A DNA stretch of 64,000 nt from Lachnospiraceae bacterium (GCA_910575005.1 CAJTCL010000007.1:124001-188000), one strand, 5' to 3'; positions 1-9,148 are shown, numbered from the stretch's first letter. The notes: generated from the sequence alone by a model not told the origin. A program made the numbers and translations.

Positions 1-372
1 TTTCCGTTCTTCCTCGCGAATCTTTTGCAGAATTACATTTTTGGCATTCTGAGTAGCGATACGTCCAAATTCTTTTGATTTGACTTCAATATTGACAATA
101 TCACCCACATTATATTTAGAATTGATCATTCTGGCATTGCCCAAGCTGATTTCTGTCACCGCATCCAAAACTTCCTCCACAACCGTCTTTTCTGCATATA
201 CATGAAATTCACAAGTTTGGGGATTGATATCTACCTTAATATTATCTGATTTTCCGAAATGATTTTTACAGGCAGTGATCAGTGAATTTTCAATGGCTTC
301 CAACAGGGTGTCTTTACTGATGTCCTTTTCTTTTTCTAATATATTTAACGCTTCTAATAACTCATTGTTCAT
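1..372 (-). CDS. nusA: Transcription termination/antitermination factor NusA, N-terminal part (cut by window edge)
   Basis: Only the first 124 residues are in the window; the gene runs off the left edge. Reading the minus strand from the ATG at 372 gives MNNELLEALNILEKEKD followed by the NusA N-terminal domain pattern (LLEAIENSL..A..K, then a beta-rich segment with VVEEV.D...EISL). NusA binds RNA polymerase and controls pausing, termination and antitermination. The start is supported by an AGGAGGA ribosome site just upstream and by the position 40 nt downstream of rimP, the classical rimP-nusA order of Bacillota. Missing from view are the S1, KH1 and KH2 RNA-binding domains. Identification is confident from both sequence and context. 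Confidence 0.93.
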   Translation of the reverse strand, partial: MNNELLEALNILEKEKDISKDTLLEAIENSLITACKNHFGKSDNIKVDINPQTCEFHVYAEKTVVEEVLDAVTEISLGNARMINSKYNVGDIVNIEVKSKEFGRIATQNAKNVILQKIREEERK

Positions 373-412
373 TTTTTTATCCTCCTGAATTTATTCTGTT
401 ATTTGACGCATT

Positions 413-880
413 TTAAAAATCAAAAGCAAGACGAATCAATGCAATATCTGTTTTTGCAAAAGCCATTTCTTCCCCATCATCCATCTCAATCGTTACAGTT
501 GTCTCATCAAAAGATTTTAAGATACCAAAAAATTGTTTTTCCCTTTTAATTGGCCGATAGGTTCGAATCTCCAATTCCTTACCAACACTCCTGACATAAT
601 CTTTTTCTTTTTTCAAAGGTCTTCCAAGCCCTGGAGAACTGACCTCAAAAATATAGGACTCTTCTATATAATCCTTTTCATCCAACAAATCACTCATCCT
701 TCTGCTGACTAATTCACAGTCATCTACGGTAATCCCGCCTTCTTTATCAATATAAGCCCGCAGATACCAGGTTCCGCCTTCTTTTACAAACTCTACATCC
801 ACCAACTCAAAATGATATTCCTCCACAATTGGGCACAGCAGTTCTTCGGTCTTCTGCTCATATTTCTCTTTTCTTGACAT
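413..880 (-). CDS. rimP: Ribosome maturation factor RimP
   Basis: A 155-residue protein needed for maturation of the 30S subunit. Diagnostic RimP segments are visible: ELVDVEFVKEGG near the N-terminus, LRAYIDKEGGITVDDCE, and the strongly conserved YIFEVSSPGLGRPLKK. The C-terminal SH3-like domain carries the KSFDETTVTIEMDDGE strand pattern. I chose the ATG at 880 (MSRKEKYEQ) rather than an upstream in-frame ATG at 919, because it has a good ribosome site (GAAGGTGA) and gives the usual family length. It lies 40 nt upstream of nusA and is surely co-transcribed with it. The leader upstream contains a repeated hairpin element (919-1004). Confidence 0.95.
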   Translation of the reverse strand: MSRKEKYEQKTEELLCPIVEEYHFELVDVEFVKEGGTWYLRAYIDKEGGITVDDCELVSRRMSDLLDEKDYIEESYIFEVSSPGLGRPLKKEKDYVRSVGKELEIRTYRPIKREKQFFGILKSFDETTVTIEMDDGEEMAFAKTDIALIRLAFDF

Positions 881-918
881 TGCTTCACCTTCTTTCTCAA
901 TCTCATTGTCTACATACA

Positions 919-1004
919 ATCAAGCAGAGAATACTTTTCCCTGCTCGCAGTGCACGGGGCGCATACTGCACAAACAGTAAATTTTATCCTGCGCCCCTGT
1001 GCAT
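919..1004. repeat. Dispersed two-hairpin intergenic repeat, copy 1
   Basis: This stretch contains an imperfect hairpin (GCAGAGAA/TTCCCTGC, about 923-944) followed by a GC-rich hairpin with arms GCACGGGGCGCA (952-963) and TGCGCCCCTGTGC (990-1002). The loop of the second hairpin holds TACTGC...CAGTA. A clearly homologous copy with the same order of hairpins lies at 50181-50269. Differences in the first stem are paired (GCAG/CTGC here, GTAG/CTAC there), which argues that the folded form matters. Copy 1 sits just upstream of rimP on the minus strand, so it could also be part of its leader RNA. Confidence 0.7.
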
Positions 1005-1010
1005 AAAATT

Positions 1011-1034
1011 GAGAGTGGACATCCGCCCACTCTC
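1011..1034. terminator. Hairpin GAGAGTGG/CCACTCTC, terminator-like
   Basis: Eight-base-pair perfect arms (1011-1018 and 1027-1034) with an 8-nt loop. On the minus strand the hairpin is followed by a short AATTTTA tract, so it resembles a weak intrinsic terminator or attenuator ahead of rimP. No minus-strand gene lies directly upstream, so a leader function is possible. The rest of the 881-1244 gap is AT-rich and holds only this hairpin, the repeat and the promoter region of the next gene. Confidence 0.45.
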
Positions 1035-1144
1035 AAGCATGAGTTTATCTAGTTATCATACATATCATAGCACTTAAGATAAGGAAATGCAAGGAAAAAT
1101 TTTTATCTGAACATTACGTGATGATTTTAATAAAACAATTAAAA

Positions 1145-1189
1145 TTTTTACTGGTATTTTAGTAAAAATGCTGGTATAATGGTTTTACT
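1145..1189 (+). promoter_or_regulatory. Extended -10 promoter with operator-like repeats upstream of the PI-PLC gene
   Basis: TGGTATAAT (1172-1180) is an extended -10 box with no good -35 at the right distance. Around it are an inverted repeat TTTTTACT/AGTAAAAA (1145-1152 and 1161-1168) and two direct copies of CTGGTAT (1151-1157 and 1171-1177) exactly 20 bp apart, that is two helical turns. Such a weak -35 with flanking repeats suggests activator or repressor control. The binding protein is unknown. Confidence 0.45.
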
Positions 1190-1244
1190 AAGTAACCTTT
1201 TTGTTTTCATTTTTACGAAATATCAAAGAAGGAGGATGTAATTT

Positions 1245-4200
1245 ATGTGGAAAATGAGAAGGAAATTCCACGCAGTTCTGGCTGCAGTGGTATTGTTTAC
1301 CTCAATCAATTTCTGCCCCATAAAGGCAGAAGCAGCAAATTTCTGGGATTCTGTATCAAGTGCAGATTGGATGGCCGCTATCGACGGCAATCTGAGAATC
1401 ACCCAGATCAACATGCCAGGAACCCATGACAGCGGCACACAAAAAATATCGCTTGCTACTTATTCTCAATGTCAGGATAAGTCGATTGAGGAACAGCTAA
1501 ATATGGGAATCCGGTTTCTGGATATCCGTCTGGAGGCAGAGGACGGCGGCAAACTGTATCTTGTTCATGGTACCACCGAATGCCAGTCAAACTCCGGCGG
1601 CAACCTGTATCTGGAAGAAGTATTGACAAACTGTTATCAGTTCTTGGACGCACATCCAACCGAAACGATTGTAATGAGCATGAAAAAGGATGATGGAGAT
1701 CAGGCTGATGGTGTGATTCAGCAGTATATTCATGAAAATTATATTGATAAAAATCCAGGCTACTGGTATCTGCAGAACGGCAAACCAGTGTTAAACGACG
1801 CGCGAGGCAAGATTGTTCTGGCAAGCCGTTATCACAATGAAAACAATTATGGCGATCCCAAAAGAGGATTAAATTTCGTCTGGAGCGACCAGGGCGGTTC
1901 TGATGTGCAAGATACCCCCTGGGAGAGAGTGGCTGTTACTGGACTGACTGGACTGTGGGTACAGGACCGCTATGAATATTCCACTGACAACAAATGGACC
2001 GCTGTGCAGCAGGGCTTGGATTCTCCGCCCGACGAAAACAACCGCGCCAATGTATACTTCTTAAACTTTTTAAGCGTTGCTGGAAAAAATGGTCTTCTTC
2101 CTGCTTCTCCAAAGAGCAATGCTCAAAAAATCAATCCCAAGTTCCTGTCCTATGAAATGACTCAGGGCAAGGCTTATGGCTGGATTATTTTTGACTTTGC
2201 CACAGAGGAATTAGCAAAAAAAGTAATTGCCAGCAATCCTTATACTTCAAGACTGACACTCCCCTTAAACACAGCAAAAACAGCTTATAATCAGGCGATG
2301 GCTGCAAATGCCTACACAAAAGCTTCTTTGGATTCCTTTGCAGAGGCTATTGCCGCTGCACAAGCGCTTGCCGACCAAGAAAACAGTGGAAATGCCATTA
2401 CAAACACGCAATTTGAGGAAGCTGTGGCAGCTTTAACTACTGCTGCAAATGGTCTGGCGCCAAAATCTTTAAAAGAGATGGAAGAATATCTTCTCGGTTG
2501 GTACCCATTGACCAAAGACGGTAATGACACTAGCAAAAATAACAACCACGCCACAGCAAAAGGCGTTGCCTTTACCAGAGAAAATGGCGCTGAATTTAAA
2601 GGCGATGGCAATCTGCAGAGCGTTCTCTCACTGCCCACAAAAATGTTTGACGGCAAAGATCAACTGACAGTTTCTTTCTGGGCGCAGGATAACGGCACAG
2701 CAGCCAGCAGAAACCAAGCTGTATTTAGTTTTGGCTCAGGAACGGAACCAGACGGCAATAATACTCCAAATGTATATAAATATGTATTGATCAACACCAG
2801 CAATAATAATTGCCTCAAAGCAGTGATCACCAACAATACCTGGCGAAACGAAGTAGGTTTCAAAGCCACAGAAGCAAGTTATCCCAAACAAACCTGGGCG
2901 CACATTACCTGTGTATTTGATGGCACACAATTTACTTTATATAAAGACGGCCAGCTTGTGGGCACAAAAGACACCGGTATAAAACTGACTGCTTTTGGAA
3001 CAAACACCGTTGCCTATATCGGAAACTCAATCTGGGGCAATAATGATAAGGATTATATTGGCAATGTCAAAGACTTCCGTGTATACCATGCATCCCTGAC
3101 AGCATCACAAGTTGCAGAGATCTACAATTACAAAGAGACACTTCCAGTAGAATATGTAAAAGAGGATTTGATTGACGCTTTAACAGAGGAGCTTGGCATG
3201 GGAAACGCCGCCGAAGAAAATGGACATATTTTGCTGGATGTAAGCAAAGGAAGTCTTACACTTCCAACAACAGGTTATCAAAATGCTGTGATTTCTTGGA
3301 CTTCTTCTCATCCAGACATCATTGACGTAACTACTGGAAAAGTAACACAGCCAGCAGCAGGTTCTACTGCAACAGATGTGATACTGACTGCTACTGTCAC
3401 ACTGCCCTCTGGTCAAAGTGCAAAAATCCTGTTCTCATGTTCTGTAAATCCAATCCAGACATATACCGTTTCCTTTGACGCGGCAAATGGCTCCGCCATT
3501 ACAAAAACTACGGTCACAAATGGGGAAAAAGTTACTGAGCCAGAAGTTCCCAAAAAAGATGGATTTACCTTTGCAGGCTGGTTTGCCGAAGACTCTAATA
3601 CTGCATTTGACTTTAATAGCACAATTACCAGTAATTTGACCTTAACTGCAAAATGGACAGAAAATCAGAAACCCACAGACCCAGACGACCCATCTAATCC
3701 ATCGGACCCAGATAACCCGTCTAATCCGACTGACCCAGATGAACCGTCTAATCCGACTGACCCAGACGACCCATCTAATCCATCGAACCCAGATGAACCA
3801 TCTAATCCATCGGACCCAGATGAACCATCTAATCCAACTGACCCAGATGAACCGTCTAATCCAACGAACCCAGACGACCCGTCTAATCCGACTGACCCAG
3901 ACGACCCATCTAATCCATCGGACCCTGACGAACCATCTAATCCATCGGACCCAGATGAACCATCTAATCCATCGGACCCTGACGAACCATCTAATCCATC
4001 GGACCCTGACGAACCATCTAATCCGACTGACCCAGATGCCCCATCTAATCCATCGAACCCAGATGACCCTTCTGACACAGATGATACAGATGACACAGAT
4101 GACACAGATGACACAGATGACCAGACAAAAAGAACATCTATTACAGGTGCCAAAATAAAGATTGCCAACGCAACCTATAATGGAAAAGCACAAAAACCCA

Positions 4201-4634
4201 AGGTAACTGTCACTTATAAAGGTAAGAAATTATCTGCAAAATCAGACTACCAAGTTACTTACCAAAATAATAAAAAAATTGGCAAAGGAAAAGCAACAAT
4301 TACTGGAAAAGGCAAATATAACGGCAAAAAAACGGTTTCCTTCTCGATTCAGCCCAAGAAAAATAAAATAACCAAGCTTACAAATAAACCCGGTCGAAAA
4401 TTGCTTGTTAAATTCAGTAAATCAAGTGGTGCAAAGAACTATGAAATTCGCTATGCGACAAACAAAAAATTTAAATCTGCGAAAAAAGTAACAACAAAAA
4501 AGACTTCCTACACTTTGAAGAAATTAAAGAAGGGAAAAACTTATTATGTAAAAGTTCGTGCTTCCAAAAAGGTTGGTAAAAAATATTTTCGCAGCGCTTA
4601 CAGTAAAACACTGAAAGTAAAAATAAAGAAATAA
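1245..4634 (+). CDS. Secreted multidomain PI-PLC X-domain-like surface protein
   Basis: A 1129-residue exported protein. It has a signal peptide (residues 1-30, ending KAEAA), then a bacterial phosphatidylinositol phospholipase C X-type domain (about 35-330) with the two expected histidines in MPGTHDSGT and LVHGTTEC. A FIVAR-like helical segment follows (about 340-410), then a LamG/concanavalin-like domain (420-635), an Ig-like domain (640-735), one InlB/Listeria-Bacteroides repeat (740-805, ending LTAKW), about 14 nine-residue DPDEPSNPS repeats (812-940), a DDT run and a very lysine-rich C-terminal FnIII-like region. There is no LPXTG sorting signal, so attachment may rest on the basic C-terminus. 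Substrate could be PI, GPI-like glycans or another phosphodiester. The start has a GGAGGATGTAATTT ribosome site. It stands alone between rimP and glgP. Confidence 0.85.
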   Translation: MWKMRRKFHAVLAAVVLFTSINFCPIKAEAANFWDSVSSADWMAAIDGNLRITQINMPGTHDSGTQKISLATYSQCQDKSIEEQLNMGIRFLDIRLEAEDGGKLYLVHGTTECQSNSGGNLYLEEVLTNCYQFLDAHPTETIVMSMKKDDGDQADGVIQQYIHENYIDKNPGYWYLQNGKPVLNDARGKIVLASRYHNENNYGDPKRGLNFVWSDQGGSDVQDTPWERVAVTGLTGLWVQDRYEYSTDNKWTAVQQGLDSPPDENNRANVYFLNFLSVAGKNGLLPASPKSNAQKINPKFLSYEMTQGKAYGWIIFDFATEELAKKVIASNPYTSRLTLPLNTAKTAYNQAMAANAYTKASLDSFAEAIAAAQALADQENSGNAITNTQFEEAVAALTTAANGLAPKSLKEMEEYLLGWYPLTKDGNDTSKNNNHATAKGVAFTRENGAEFKGDGNLQSVLSLPTKMFDGKDQLTVSFWAQDNGTAASRNQAVFSFGSGTEPDGNNTPNVYKYVLINTSNNNCLKAVITNNTWRNEVGFKATEASYPKQTWAHITCVFDGTQFTLYKDGQLVGTKDTGIKLTAFGTNTVAYIGNSIWGNNDKDYIGNVKDFRVYHASLTASQVAEIYNYKETLPVEYVKEDLIDALTEELGMGNAAEENGHILLDVSKGSLTLPTTGYQNAVISWTSSHPDIIDVTTGKVTQPAAGSTATDVILTATVTLPSGQSAKILFSCSVNPIQTYTVSFDAANGSAITKTTVTNGEKVTEPEVPKKDGFTFAGWFAEDSNTAFDFNSTITSNLTLTAKWTENQKPTDPDDPSNPSDPDNPSNPTDPDEPSNPTDPDDPSNPSNPDEPSNPSDPDEPSNPTDPDEPSNPTNPDDPSNPTDPDDPSNPSDPDEPSNPSDPDEPSNPSDPDEPSNPSDPDEPSNPTDPDAPSNPSNPDDPSDTDDTDDTDDTDDTDDQTKRTSITGAKIKIANATYNGKAQKPKVTVTYKGKKLSAKSDYQVTYQNNKKIGKGKATITGKGKYNGKKTVSFSIQPKKNKITKLTNKPGRKLLVKFSKSSGAKNYEIRYATNKKFKSAKKVTTKKTSYTLKKLKKGKTYYVKVRASKKVGKKYFRSAYSKTLKVKIKK
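3678..4055 (+). repeat. 27-bp tandem repeats encoding a DPDEPSNPS linker
   Basis: About fourteen in-frame 27-nt units code for a nine-residue acidic, proline-rich spacer inside the surface protein. Variation is mostly at positions 1, 4 and 9 of the unit. Such linkers hold catalytic domains away from the wall and often vary in copy number between strains. It is followed by a shorter repeat of GATGACACA-type codons (DDT) to about 4124. Confidence 0.9.
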
Positions 4635-4654
4635 CGCCGATAACGCATAAACAA

Positions 4655-4681
4655 GAGAACTCCCGCATTGTGGGAGTTCTC
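4655..4681. terminator. Bidirectional terminator between the PI-PLC gene and glgP
   Basis: A perfect stem GAGAACTCCCGCA...TGGGAGTTCTC lies 20 nt past the PI-PLC stop. It sits between two convergent genes, so it can serve both, although its T-tracts are short. Confidence 0.75.
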
Positions 4682-4727
4682 TCGTTTGTGTGAAATATAA
4701 AAATTTTAAATCAATTCTGTAATACAA

Positions 4728-6986
4728 TTACAACTTCCAAATATCCTTGTTATACTCTGCAATGGTTCGATCTGAGGAGAAAAATCCTGCTTTTGCCGTA
4801 TTGACCAGCATCTTCTTAGCCCATGCATCACGATCTTCATAATCTTTATAGATTTCTTCTCTTTTCGCTGCATAGTCTTTGTAATCTAAAAGTGTCATAA
4901 ACCAGTCTTTATTTAACAGCTCATGATAAAGACGTTCCAGATTTTCTTTCTGTCCTACTTCCAGCATAATATCACTGACAATAAAGTCCACTGCTTCCTT
5001 GATTTCTTCTTCCTTATCATAGTAATCTTTGGAAACATAGTCCGCCTTCTCATAATGCTCAATGACAGTATCAGAACTTTCTCCAAAAACATAAATATTC
5101 TCTTCTCCCACCAAATCTGCGATTTCTACATTAGCACCATCCATAGTACCAAGTGTAACAGCGCCGTTTAACATAAATTTCATATTTCCAGTTCCTGAAG
5201 CTTCCTTACTTGCCAAGGAAATCTGCTCAGAAATATCACATGCAGGAATCAGTTTCTCTGCTTTAGTGACATTATAATTTTCCACCATAATCACTTTCAG
5301 ATATGGACTGACTTCTGGATCTTTGTTGACTACCTCTTGCAGACATAAAATAAGATGGATAATATCTTTGGCAATTACATATGCCGGAGCTGCCTTAGCG
5401 CCAAAAATTACTGTGATTGGTGTAGAAGGTTTCTTTCCTTCCTTAATCTCCAGATATTTATGAATTACATACAAAGCATTCATCTGCTGGCGCTTATACT
5501 CATGAAGACGCTTCACTTGAATATCAAAAATGGAATTTTCATCAATCTCCACTCCCTGTGTCTTCTTCAAATATTCAGCCAACACATGCTTATTCTCTTT
5601 TTTGATCTCCAATAACTTCTGCAATACATTTTTATCCTCGGCAAAGGCCAACAGTTTTTCTAATTGATCTGCATCTTTATGCCATTCTGTTCCAATCAAT
5701 TGATCCAGATAATGCTTAAGACCCTTGTTGCAATGCATCAGCCAGCGGCGGAATGTAATTCCATTGGTTTTATTATTAAATTTTTCTGGATAGATTTTAT
5801 AAAAATTATTGAGTTCATTTTTCTTTAAAATTTCGGTATGCAGATATGCCACTCCGTTGACGCTGTAACCGTAATGGATATCCATATTTGCCATATGCAC
5901 AAGATTTCCATCATCAATGATCGCCACAGATCTGTCTTCAAATTTATCTTTTACAATAGTATCTAATTCGCGGATAATCGGCATCAATTGAGGCACAGCC
6001 CTATTCAGATAATCCATTGGCCATTTTTCCAGCGCTTCTGCCAAAATGGTGTGATTGGTATAAGCACAAGTCTTTGACACAATTTCAATGGCGTCATGAA
6101 TTCGGATTCCTTGTTCCATCAATAAACGAATCAACTCAGGAATTACCATGCTTGGATGTGTATCATTAATTTGAATGGCTGCATACTCTGGAAGATCGTA
6201 CAAATTACATCCTTTTGCCTGACACTCCTGCAAAATCAATCTGGCAGCATTGCTGACCATAAAATACTGCTGATATACGCGCAGCATTCTGCCTGCATCA
6301 TCGGAATCATCTGGGTACAAGAATAAGGTTAAATTTTTGCAAATATCATGTTTATTAAATCCAATCCCATTCTCCACCAAACTTTCATCCACTGTCTCTA
6401 TATCAAACAAATGTAATTTATTGGTACGATTTTCAAATCCTGTTACATCCAGATCATACATTCTGGATTGTACCGTAAAACCACCAAACTGAATCGAGTA
6501 TGTGACATCTGTTTTCGTCAGCCAGCTATCAGCCTCAATCCAAGGATTTTTACTTTCTTTTTGCAGATGATTTTCAAAACTTTGTAAGAACAGCCCAAAA
6601 TGATAGTTCAGTCCGATCCCATCTCCATTTAATCCTAACGTCGCCATAGAATCCAAAAAACATGCTGCCAACCGTCCCAAACCGCCATTTCCGAGTGATG
6701 GCTCTGGTTCTACCTGTTCAATCAAATTGATATCCTTACCATACTGCTCCAGCATGGATGCAACTTCATCATAAATGCCAAGATTAATCAAGTTATTGGA
6801 CAACAGTTTACCAATTAAAAATTCAGCAGAGATATAGTAAATCTTCTTCTTTCCCTCACTGCTCTCCTTCTTCTTAGCAAGTTCTTTTACAATTCCCAAA
6901 AGTCCATAATAAAGCTGCTCATCTGTACAAGCTGCAATATTATTGCCGCATTTTTTTTCCAGTAACTCTCTCACATTCACACTCAT
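4728..6986 (-). CDS. glgP: Glycogen/alpha-glucan phosphorylase
   Basis: A 752-residue GT35 phosphorylase that releases glucose-1-phosphate from alpha-1,4-glucans, using pyridoxal phosphate. The PLP-lysine signature is present ([15 protein letters not shown]), as are [12 protein letters not shown] near the N-terminus and [14 protein letters not shown] in the middle. The length is somewhat below that of E. coli GlgP (about 815) and typical of the shorter clostridial forms. The start ATG at 6986 follows AAGGAGGATCAAA. It is monocistronic and is flanked by a divergent AraC regulator. No other glycogen genes are adjacent. The GH13 enzyme at 10436-11746 is a plausible partner in glucan breakdown. 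Confidence 0.95.
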   Translation of the reverse strand: MSVNVRELLEKKCGNNIAACTDEQLYYGLLGIVKELAKKKESSEGKKKIYYISAEFLIGKLLSNNLINLGIYDEVASMLEQYGKDINLIEQVEPEPSLGNGGLGRLAACFLDSMATLGLNGDGIGLNYHFGLFLQSFENHLQKESKNPWIEADSWLTKTDVTYSIQFGGFTVQSRMYDLDVTGFENRTNKLHLFDIETVDESLVENGIGFNKHDICKNLTLFLYPDDSDDAGRMLRVYQQYFMVSNAARLILQECQAKGCNLYDLPEYAAIQINDTHPSMVIPELIRLLMEQGIRIHDAIEIVSKTCAYTNHTILAEALEKWPMDYLNRAVPQLMPIIRELDTIVKDKFEDRSVAIIDDGNLVHMANMDIHYGYSVNGVAYLHTEILKKNELNNFYKIYPEKFNNKTNGITFRRWLMHCNKGLKHYLDQLIGTEWHKDADQLEKLLAFAEDKNVLQKLLEIKKENKHVLAEYLKKTQGVEIDENSIFDIQVKRLHEYKRQQMNALYVIHKYLEIKEGKKPSTPITVIFGAKAAPAYVIAKDIIHLILCLQEVVNKDPEVSPYLKVIMVENYNVTKAEKLIPACDISEQISLASKEASGTGNMKFMLNGAVTLGTMDGANVEIADLVGEENIYVFGESSDTVIEHYEKADYVSKDYYDKEEEIKEAVDFIVSDIMLEVGQKENLERLYHELLNKDWFMTLLDYKDYAAKREEIYKDYEDRDAWAKKMLVNTAKAGFFSSDRTIAEYNKDIWKL

Positions 6987-7154
6987 TTTGATCCTCCTTT
7001 TTACTCAAAGCGTTCCCCTTTTTCCAGGCACTTATTCCCATAAGTTTCCTGTTTCTTGGTTAAAGTATAATCCCTTTTTCCATTTTTTTCTTGCTATATG
7101 CTCGCAAAACATAGTACAATACTATCAAAATCTTTTAGAAAGGACTTCATCAGT

Positions 7155-8039
7155 ATGAATATTTCGGAATACGAAAGCTCACAGGAAACAAAATTTCATG
7201 GACACGGCGATTTTCCATTCAATATATATTTATGCAGCATTCCTCTGGATTTTTCTATTGTACCAGTCCACTGGCACAATGATATGGAAATCATTTATAT
7301 AAAAAAAGGCAAAGGCAAGATTACCATCAATCTCATTCCATTTCAAGTCTCACAAGGAGATATCATGATTGTGCCTCCAGGCCAGCTCCACTCGATTACA
7401 CAGCTTTCTGATTATACTATGGAATACGAAAATATCATTTTCCAACTTTCTATGCTGATGGCGCCGCTGAGTGATCCCTGCACCCAGAAATTTTTTGAAC
7501 CTCTGCTGCAGGGAAAGATTCGTTTTGACAGCCAATTTTCTCCTGGCTGTGCTCTATATCCAGCGCTCTCTGGCTGTTTGAACGCTATGGATGAAATCTG
7601 TAAAACTTTCCCGCCTGGCTACCAGCTTGCCATTAAAGGGCAATTATTCTCTTTTTTTTACAATCTTGCCCGCTCCGTCCAGGCTCCGCAGCGGCCAGAT
7701 AACGATGCCTTAAACCGTCTGAAAGATATTCTGAAATATGTAGAAATAAATTATCATCAAAAAATCTCCATTGCCGATGCCGCCAAAATCTGTGGTTTCA
7801 GCAAATCTCATTTTATGAAATTCTTTAAAAACAATATGTCTATGTCCTTTACAAACTATTTAAATGATTATCGGCTTACAATGGCAGCAAGACTTCTGCT
7901 CTCCTCCTCAGAATCTGTTATAACAATCGCTGTCAATACAGGGTTTGAAACTCTCTCCTATTTTAATCGTCTGTTCAGGAGAAAATACCAATGTACACCA
8001 ACTTTATTTCGTAAACGGAATTATAATTCAGAAAATTGA
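7155..8039 (+). CDS. AraC-family transcriptional regulator with N-terminal cupin sensor
   Basis: A 294-residue regulator. The first half is a cupin-type ligand domain (PVHWHNDMEIIYIKKGKG ... GDIMIVPPGQLHSI). The C-terminus has two helix-turn-helix motifs of the AraC type (ISIADAAKICGFSKSHFMKFFK and ITIAVNTGFETLSYFNRLFRR), as is usual for regulators of sugar use. I prefer the ATG at 7155 (MNISEYES), which has AGAAAGGA upstream, over the ATG at 7098. It is divergent from glgP with about 170 bp between them, so it may control itself or glgP. That is inference. The ligand cannot be read from the sequence. Confidence 0.88.
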   Translation: MNISEYESSQETKFHGHGDFPFNIYLCSIPLDFSIVPVHWHNDMEIIYIKKGKGKITINLIPFQVSQGDIMIVPPGQLHSITQLSDYTMEYENIIFQLSMLMAPLSDPCTQKFFEPLLQGKIRFDSQFSPGCALYPALSGCLNAMDEICKTFPPGYQLAIKGQLFSFFYNLARSVQAPQRPDNDALNRLKDILKYVEINYHQKISIADAAKICGFSKSHFMKFFKNNMSMSFTNYLNDYRLTMAARLLLSSSESVITIAVNTGFETLSYFNRLFRRKYQCTPTLFRKRNYNSEN

Positions 8040-8106
8040 CAATATGACAAAAACCAGATTGGTCACTTCTGATCATTCTTAATTTTTTCTTTGCCTATCA
8101 TAATTA

Positions 8107-8235
8107 GTGCCAAAAGCCCTGTCACCTTAGGTGACAGGAGAACATTGCATATAGATTGCACTTGGAAAAGAAATTTTCCAGATGCAATCTTATGCAATTA
8201 GACCCTGCTGCTTTTGCAGCAGGTCCTTTTGGCAC
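8107..8235. other. Four-way-junction structured element (ncRNA or miniature mobile element)
   Basis: A 129-bp stretch with almost every base in a helix. Outer 10-bp closing arms are GTGCCAAAAG (8107-8116) and CTTTTGGCAC (8226-8235). Inside are three hairpins: CCTGTCACC/GGTGACAGG (8118-8138); a long one, 8144-8198, with ATTGCAT.AGATTGCA arms, one bulge, a mismatched step and then a GGAAAA-GAAA-TTTTCC tip; and CCTGCTGC-TTTT-GCAGCAGG (8204-8223). It carries no ORF and lies between an AraC gene and the promoter of the crotonase gene. The perfect terminal arms would also fit a miniature inverted-repeat element. I do not recognise a named RNA family. Confidence 0.7.
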
Positions 8236-8278
8236 ATAACAATTACAAAACGTGGCAACTCAAAAAGCAATCTACATA

Positions 8279-8307
8279 TTGACAAATTTTTATCAAAGTT
8301 ATATATT
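8279..8307 (+). promoter_or_regulatory. Strong vegetative promoter of the crotonase gene
   Basis: TTGACA (8279-8284), exactly 17 nt, then TATATT (8302-8307): a near-consensus sigma-A promoter. The transcript would have a leader of about 40 nt before the AGGAGG site at 8340. The structured element at 8107-8235 lies upstream of this promoter and so is not in this transcript. Confidence 0.75.
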
Positions 8308-8353
8308 AAGTATAGTATTAATCACCAAAATACATATTAGGAGGGTTCTACAC

Positions 8354-9148
8354 ATGAATAACTTAAAATTAGACGTAGCTGATCAGATTGCAGTTCTTAC
8401 CATCAGCAGACCAGGAGCATTAAACGCTTTAAACAGTGAGACTTTGGACGAGCTGAATGTTGTCTTAAGTGAGATTGAGGCAAGAGACGATGTTAAAGTT
8501 GTGATCTTAACTGGTGGTCCTGATAAAAAGGATAATGCTTTCAAATCCTTTGTAGCTGGCGCTGATATTGCAGAGATGGTAAATTTCTCCGCTGCTGAAG
8601 CCCGCGCATTTGGTATGAGAGCTGCAGAGCCATTCTTTAAGCTTATGAATATGCGTCAGGTAACAATCGCTGCTATCAATGGATTTGCACTCGGCGGCGG
8701 CTGTGAAATCGCTATGGCTTGTGATATCCGCATCGCTTCTGACAATGCTACTTTTGCACAGCCTGAAACTGGACTTGGCATTATCCCTGGATTTGGCGGA
8801 ACACAGAGACTTGCCCGCCTGGTTGGTATGGGACGTGCTAAGGAACTGATCTTTACCTGTGACAATATTGACGCTGCAGAAGCATATCGCATCGGTCTGG
8901 TAAACAAGGTTGTTGCAAAGGAAGAACTGATGGATACTGCTAAGAAAATGGCTTCTAAGATCATCTCTAAGGGAAGCTATGCTGTTTCTATCGCCAAAGC
9001 TGCGATCAACAACGGCTATGATATGGACATTAAGAACGCAGTAGAGATGGAAGCTAACTTGTTTGGCATTACTTGCTCTACCCATGACAAGACAGAAGGC
9101 ATGACTGCTTTCTTGGAGAGACGTGCTGCCGACTTGACAGACTTCTAA
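8354..9148 (+). CDS. crt: Enoyl-CoA hydratase/crotonase family protein (3-hydroxybutyryl-CoA dehydratase type)
   Basis: A 264-residue crotonase-fold enzyme. Both catalytic glutamates expected for a hydratase are present (GGGCEIAMACD and QPETGLGIIPGFGGTQ), and the CoA/oxyanion segments FVAGADIAEM and NGFALGGG are intact. This favours reversible hydration of crotonyl-CoA to 3-hydroxybutyryl-CoA, the Crt step of butyrate formation. Start ATG at 8354 follows AGGAGGGTTCTACAC; the upstream in-frame extension has no ribosome site. Unlike classic butyrate clusters it stands alone, with no thl, hbd, bcd or etf genes beside it, a strong promoter in front and a terminator behind. The substrate is therefore less certain than the family. 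Confidence 0.88.
   Translation: MNNLKLDVADQIAVLTISRPGALNALNSETLDELNVVLSEIEARDDVKVVILTGGPDKKDNAFKSFVAGADIAEMVNFSAAEARAFGMRAAEPFFKLMNMRQVTIAAINGFALGGGCEIAMACDIRIASDNATFAQPETGLGIIPGFGGTQRLARLVGMGRAKELIFTCDNIDAAEAYRIGLVNKVVAKEELMDTAKKMASKIISKGSYAVSIAKAAINNGYDMDIKNAVEMEANLFGITCSTHDKTEGMTAFLERRAADLTDF

Noticed and set aside
3642-4193. Several repetitive frames opposite or offset to the DPDEPSNPS repeats
   Set aside because: Low-complexity shadows of the in-frame linker of the PI-PLC surface protein.
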